DNA of 64,000 nucleotides from an uncultured Flaviramulus sp. (GTDB lineage: Bacteria > Bacteroidota > Bacteroidia > Flavobacteriales > Flavobacteriaceae), in contig CANMUP010000001.1 of the NCBI GenBank assembly GCA_947501105.1, positions 558,001-622,000 on the forward strand, read 5' to 3'. The notes beneath the pieces were generated by a model. That model was not told the origin of the DNA. It was given only the letters and a program-made list of their open reading frames with translations, and made no database searches. Of the stretch, positions 60,428-64,000 are shown one piece after another (position 1 is the first letter of the stretch; each line of letters opens with the position of its first letter). The position numbers were made by a program, and so were the translations under genes.

Positions 60428-61693
60428 CTAAACAATTTCAAGAGATTTTTCTATAACTTGATACACTTTTTCAAGTTGTTCTGTCGTAATCACATAAGGC
60501 GCTAAAATATAAATGGTATTTCCTAATGGGCGTAAACAGACACCATGTTCCATAAAGAAATTGAATAGCTTATAACGCAGATCACCATAGCGTTCCATTT
60601 CAACATTTAAATCGAGTGCATAAATAACACCCAATTGCCTTGTTTGAGCAATTTTTGGATGATTCTTAATGTGTAAATCGAATTTTTTGTGAGATGCAAT
60701 AATTCGTTTTATATTACTCTGAATATCTTCGGACGTTAGCAACTCAATACCAGCTAAAGCGGCTGTGCATGCCACAGGGTTTGCCGAATAAGTATGCCCA
60801 TGAAAAAAGCCTTTACTTAATTTATCGCTTAAAAAAGCAGCGTAAACGTTTTGTGTACAACTTGTAATCGCCATAGGGACTAAGCCAGCAGTTAGTGCCT
60901 TTGATAAACAAATAATATCGGGTTGATTTATAAGATATTCAGATGCAAAGTTTTTTCCTGTTTTACCAAAGCCAGTCATCACTTCATCTGCAATGGTTAA
61001 TGTGTTGTGTTTTTTAGCAATGTGTAATAATTCGTCTAATAAAGAAGCATCATACATTTTCATAGCAGCAGCGCCTTGAACCAAAGGTTCGTATATAAAA
61101 GCAGCAACATCTTCCGTTTTAAGTAAATTTAAAAATTGTTGTTTTATATCTTCGAAATTCTCTTTTGTTGGCACTGGAATACGAGCAACATCAATAAAAA
61201 AATCTTCGAAAGGACCATTATAAACAGATAGTCCAGAAACAGACATAGCACCAAAAGTGTCACCATGAAACCCGCCTTCTAAAGCAATAATTTTACTGCG
61301 CTTTTCACCCTTATTAAAATGGTATTGCAATGCCATTTTAATAGCTACATCTACAGAAGTAGATCCATTATCACTAAAAAATAATTTGTTTTGATTTTCA
61401 GGAAGAATGGCTATTATGGCTTCTGATAATTTAATAGCAGGTTCGTGTGTAAAACCAGCAAATACAACGTGATCTAATTGTTGCATTTGTTGATGCACTT
61501 TATCAACGATAAACTCATTACAATGCCCATACATACAGGTATACCAAGAGGCTATTCCGTCAATATATTCATTCCCGTTATCGTCATATAACAAAGCATC
61601 TTTAGCTTTGGTTATAGCCAAATGATCTGGATGTAATTTATGCTGTGTTAAAGGATGCCACAGATGTTTTTTATCTCTATCTTTTAAAGTCAT
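60428..61693 (-). CDS. bioA: Adenosylmethionine-8-amino-7-oxononanoate aminotransferase
   Basis: A 421-residue class III PLP aminotransferase that makes 7,8-diaminopelargonate. Visible: HLWHPLTQHKLHPDH (start), the substrate Trp/Tyr in DGIASWYTCMYGHC, PLP-binding GSTSVDVAIKMALQYH, FHGDTFGAMSVSG, IADEVMTGFGKTG and the Lys in ICLSKALTAG. The HGHTYSANPVACT loop is normal. It overlaps bioD by 4 bp, so translation is likely coupled. Confidence 0.96.
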   Translation of the reverse strand: MTLKDRDKKHLWHPLTQHKLHPDHLAITKAKDALLYDDNGNEYIDGIASWYTCMYGHCNEFIVDKVHQQMQQLDHVVFAGFTHEPAIKLSEAIIAILPENQNKLFFSDNGSTSVDVAIKMALQYHFNKGEKRSKIIALEGGFHGDTFGAMSVSGLSVYNGPFEDFFIDVARIPVPTKENFEDIKQQFLNLLKTEDVAAFIYEPLVQGAAAMKMYDASLLDELLHIAKKHNTLTIADEVMTGFGKTGKNFASEYLINQPDIICLSKALTAGLVPMAITSCTQNVYAAFLSDKLSKGFFHGHTYSANPVACTAALAGIELLTSEDIQSNIKRIIASHKKFDLHIKNHPKIAQTRQLGVIYALDLNVEMERYGDLRYKLFNFFMEHGVCLRPLGNTIYILAPYVITTEQLEKVYQVIEKSLEIV

Positions 61694-62298
61694 AATTTAT
61701 TTCTAAACAATTCTGCATATTCTTTTATTACATTTCCATCAAAATAAGGTTCTTCATCAATTCGCCCTATAATTGGAACTTCTGTCATTTTTTTAATAAT
61801 ATTTTCAGTTGTTTGATGCTCGTTGCCACTAAAAATAATAGACACATCAAACCCTTTTTCTTTTAATGTGTTTACTGTTAAAAGTGTGTGATTAATGCTT
61901 CCTAAATAATGCCTTGAAACCACAATAACTTTATAGTTTGGTTTTATTAAATCTAAAACCGTGTTCTGGTTATTTAAGGGCACTAATAATCCGCCAGCAC
62001 CTTCTATAACTAAATGGTTATTCGTTTTTGGAGTCTTAATTTTTTTAATATCAATTGAAACATTATCTATCTCTGCTGCTGCATGTGGGCTCATTGGTGT
62101 TTGCAGTGCATAGGTGTTTAAATGAAATTTTGATTTAGAATTTGTGACCAATTTTTCTATCTTTTTTGTGTCACAGTTATCTAGTTCTCCAGCTTGTATG
62201 GGTTTCCAATAGTCAGCTTGCAAAGCTTCTGTTACTATGGCTGATGCTATTGTTTTACCAACATCAGTTGATATTCCTGTTATAAAATATGTGCTCAT
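61690..62298 (-). CDS. bioD: Dethiobiotin synthetase
   Basis: A 202-residue P-loop enzyme that closes the ureido ring of biotin. Walker A TGISTDVGKTIAS (residues 7-19), YWKPIQAGELDNCD and the catalytic VIEGAGGLLVPL are present. It is about 20 residues shorter than the E. coli enzyme at the C-terminal side, which is common in Bacteroidota. It overlaps the upstream DUF2007 gene by one base and bioA by four. Confidence 0.93.
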   Translation of the reverse strand: MSTYFITGISTDVGKTIASAIVTEALQADYWKPIQAGELDNCDTKKIEKLVTNSKSKFHLNTYALQTPMSPHAAAEIDNVSIDIKKIKTPKTNNHLVIEGAGGLLVPLNNQNTVLDLIKPNYKVIVVSRHYLGSINHTLLTVNTLKEKGFDVSIIFSGNEHQTTENIIKKMTEVPIIGRIDEEPYFDGNVIKEYAELFRNKL

Positions 62299-62675
62299 TA
62301 AAAAGTAGTATTACAAACGTTGCAGCGATATTTTGTTTTTTCAAAAAAAGGAAAGAGCATATAAAAAATATTTTTTCTAGAAGGCTCTGCAATCAATATT
62401 TTTGTTGAATTACAATTTACACAAACAACATCTTTTCCATTCTTATCCTTTTCATAATTTCTTATTTGATTAAAAATCTTTATTGCCTCTGTTACATTAT
62501 CATTATGAACTAATAATTTTACACCACCTATAGCTTGACTAATTAAAGGGTCTGAATCCACGGTTTTTTCATCCAATAACATAACGCGAATACCTTCTGA
62601 TTCTAGCTTAGATTTTGTAATCTGCGCTTCAGTTGAGTAAGGAAACGTTGTTAGTATTGTATAATTATCTATCAT
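62298..62675 (-). CDS. DUF2007 protein with zinc ribbon, within the bio operon
   Basis: A 125-residue protein. N-terminal DUF2007 (putative signal-transducing) domain: YSTEAQITKSKLESEGIRVM, LISQAIGGVKLLV. From residue 85 a zinc ribbon is formed by CVNC and CNVC. Between them a hydrophobic FYMLFPFF stretch is seen. It lies between bioF (11 nt) and bioD (1-base overlap), so it belongs to the operon, but no biotin role is known for this family. Confidence 0.75.
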   Translation of the reverse strand: MIDNYTILTTFPYSTEAQITKSKLESEGIRVMLLDEKTVDSDPLISQAIGGVKLLVHNDNVTEAIKIFNQIRNYEKDKNGKDVVCVNCNSTKILIAEPSRKNIFYMLFPFFEKTKYRCNVCNTTF

Positions 62676-62686
62676 AAATATAAAAT

Positions 62687-63844
62687 TTAAACAAAAGTAG
62701 TCAACAACTGCAAAACTTCTGTTATTTCTTTTTCTGAATTATAACTATGTAAACAAAAACGTAAACGCTCTTCTCCTTTTGTAACAGTTGGCGATAAAAT
62801 TGGTTTTACATTAAAATGATGTTCTTGAAGTTTTTTTGCAATCAATTTTACTTTTTGGTTTCCTGGAATAATACAACATTGTATAGCAGAATCACTTTCA
62901 ATAAAATAATTTTGAAGATTTAGCTTTATGATTTCTGTCTTAAAACATTGAATATTTTGAAGTAGTTTATAAATACTAGGGTGAGGTTTTCTGCTTTGAC
63001 TTGAAATAACAAGTTCGTTGTATGTAGATTGAATTGTTGCTAAGCTATGTGGCGGTAATGCCGTGGTATAAATAAAGCTACGAGAAAAATTAACTAGGTA
63101 TTGTTTTAACGTTTCACTACCAAGAATAGCAGCACCGTGGCTACCCATAGCTTTTCCGTAGGTAACTAAGCGCGCAAAAATATCTTTTTCAAGATTCAAT
63201 TTTTGGGCTAAACCAGCTCCTCGGTCTCCAAAAACACCAATAGCATGTGCTTCATCAACAACCAAATGTGCTCCGTAATTTTTACTTATTTGACAGATTG
63301 TAGCTAAGTCTGGCAAATCGCCGTCCATCGAAAACACAGATTCTGTAACAATATATATATTGCCGTTATGTTGAACCCGTTTTAGCATCTCATCTAACGC
63401 CTCTAAATTGTTATGTTTAAACTTATAAGCCTTAGCATTTGAAAGCTTGATGCCATCGCGTATGGAAGCATGTATATATTCGTCGTAAAAAATAATATCC
63501 TCACGTTGAGGTACACAACTAAAAAAACCAACATTTGCATCGTACCCAGAGTTAAATATTAAGGCGGCTTCGCTATTATGGAATTCAGATATAATGTTTT
63601 CTACAATGTTATAAAGCGAATGGTTTCCAGAAAGTAAACGTGAGCCTGTTGCTCCATTTTGCTTAATATTATGATCAATTAAAAATTTATGAGCATTATC
63701 AAAAATTATTTCAGATTTTGAAAACCCTAAATAATCGTTTGATGAAAAATCAACTAAATCGTTTTGTTTATTAAGTTGTCGCAAAGCATTAGTTGCTTTT
63801 CGATTATCGAGTTTTTCTTGTAGTTTTTTGGGAAATTGATCCAT
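62687..63844 (-). CDS. bioF: 8-amino-7-oxononanoate synthase
   Basis: A 385-residue alpha-oxoamine synthase that joins pimeloyl-ACP (or CoA) and alanine. Signatures: DFSSNDYLGFSKS, GATGSRLLSGNHSLY, HASIRDGIKLSNA, VDEAHAIGVFGDRGAG and the PLP Lys in LVTYGKAMGSHGAAI. As first gene of bioF-DUF2007-bioD-bioA, with other bio genes downstream, it is called bioF rather than the glycine-acetyltransferase relative. The promoter box is only 4 nt upstream of the ATG, so the message may be leaderless. Confidence 0.93.
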   Translation of the reverse strand: MDQFPKKLQEKLDNRKATNALRQLNKQNDLVDFSSNDYLGFSKSEIIFDNAHKFLIDHNIKQNGATGSRLLSGNHSLYNIVENIISEFHNSEAALIFNSGYDANVGFFSCVPQREDIIFYDEYIHASIRDGIKLSNAKAYKFKHNNLEALDEMLKRVQHNGNIYIVTESVFSMDGDLPDLATICQISKNYGAHLVVDEAHAIGVFGDRGAGLAQKLNLEKDIFARLVTYGKAMGSHGAAILGSETLKQYLVNFSRSFIYTTALPPHSLATIQSTYNELVISSQSRKPHPSIYKLLQNIQCFKTEIIKLNLQNYFIESDSAIQCCIIPGNQKVKLIAKKLQEHHFNVKPILSPTVTKGEERLRFCLHSYNSEKEITEVLQLLTTFV

Positions 63845-63848
63845 AAAA

Positions 63849-63879
63849 CAAATGTAGCAAGTTAATCTGAGTATACAAT
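63849..63879 (-). promoter_or_regulatory. bioF: Promoter of the biotin operon
   Basis: On the minus strand: ATTG (63876-63879, three of four), 19-nt spacer, TACATTTG (63849-63856). The predicted RNA start falls on or next to the ATG at 63844. The box overlaps the intergenic gap and the stop region of the upstream gene. Confidence 0.65.
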
Positions 63880-64000
63880 TTTGCCAGTTTCTTTTGAAGC
63901 TTTTTTATCTATCCATTTAAAATCATTTCTAACCGTAGCATCTAGCAAATCAATATTTAACAGTTCGGATAATTCAAAGGCATTTCTAAAAGCATCTTTG
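63862..64000 (-). CDS. 3' end of an unidentified gene (truncated by window edge)
   Basis: The frame is open from the right edge to a TAA at 63862-63864 and shows 45 residues (for example FRNAFELSELLNIDLLDATV and KETGKIVYSD). No family is recognised from this short end. The same-strand position 17 nt before bioF suggests it could be co-transcribed, although bioF has its own promoter-like sequence. Confidence 0.5.
   Translation of the reverse strand, partial: KDAFRNAFELSELLNIDLLDATVRNDFKWIDKKASKETGKIVYSD

Noticed and set aside
1-64000. Prophage, insertion sequence, integron or CRISPR array
   Set aside because: No transposase, integrase, phage structural genes, cas genes or regularly spaced repeats were seen.
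63845-64000. Biotin-related riboswitch or BirA operator before bioF
   Set aside because: The gap between the upstream stop and bioF is only 17 nt, and no palindrome of the expected type is present.

Overview
The window is a strongly AT-rich chromosomal segment from a member of the Bacteroidota, most likely a marine-type Flavobacteriaceae. The support is: (i) type IX secretion sorting domains and a PorZ protein; (ii) promoter boxes of the Bacteroidota form TAnnTTTG, several with TTTG exactly 19 nt upstream; (iii) absence of clear Shine-Dalgarno sequences; (iv) family signatures such as DUF3857 transglutaminases, LytS/LytR pairs, SigZ and an OYE/NemR module. I see no prophage, insertion sequence, CRISPR array or rRNA. 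There is one tRNA (Asn).

Layout. 1-11081: end of metG, a plug-domain exported protein, a tiny T9SS protein, tex, a TerB-like protein, mfd and a TlpA-like thioredoxin. 11160-19961 (minus strand): an envelope gene set made of a lipoprotein with two TolR/ExbD-like domains, a TPR plus MORN-type repeat protein, one transglutaminase-like protein with its triad, one that has lost it, and yraN. 20005-25384 (minus): a TroABCD/MntABC-type metal importer operon led by its DtxR-family repressor and an outer-membrane protein, with a perfect 18-bp palindrome at the promoter. 26085-28581 (minus): feoA, feoB and a 46-residue FeoB-associated Cys-rich membrane protein. 28732-31031: SCO protein, rseP, tRNA-Asn.

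31141-33365 (minus): an electrophile/oxidant stress unit (TetR/NemR-like repressor, RidA-like protein, OYE reductase) with two matching operator-like palindromes. 33429-37142 (minus): phzF-like gene, then an ArsC/Spx-like - large PLP enzyme - SigZ operon whose two junctions carry the same 25-bp sequence. 37198-47639: DinB, DUF3298-type lipoprotein, cystathionine gamma-synthase-type enzyme, outer-membrane protein, gdhA, porZ, recO, TonB-dependent receptor. 47642-52742: large T9SS substrate, recX, cupin, bioB. 52911-58622: LytS/LytR pair, oxidoreductase, small lipoprotein, flotillin and NfeD-like protein. 58689-63844: biotin genes bioF, bioD, bioA with a beta-ketoacyl synthase nearby and a Coa1-family gene inserted in the opposite direction; a partial gene runs off the right edge.

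The most unusual items are a dispersed two-hairpin element present twice (6094-6279 and 51446-51534), with conserved cores and unrelated hairpin sequences that still pair, and the TolR-like lipoprotein / MORN repeat / active plus dead transglutaminase gene set. All function statements come from reading the sequence and from family knowledge; no database search was run.
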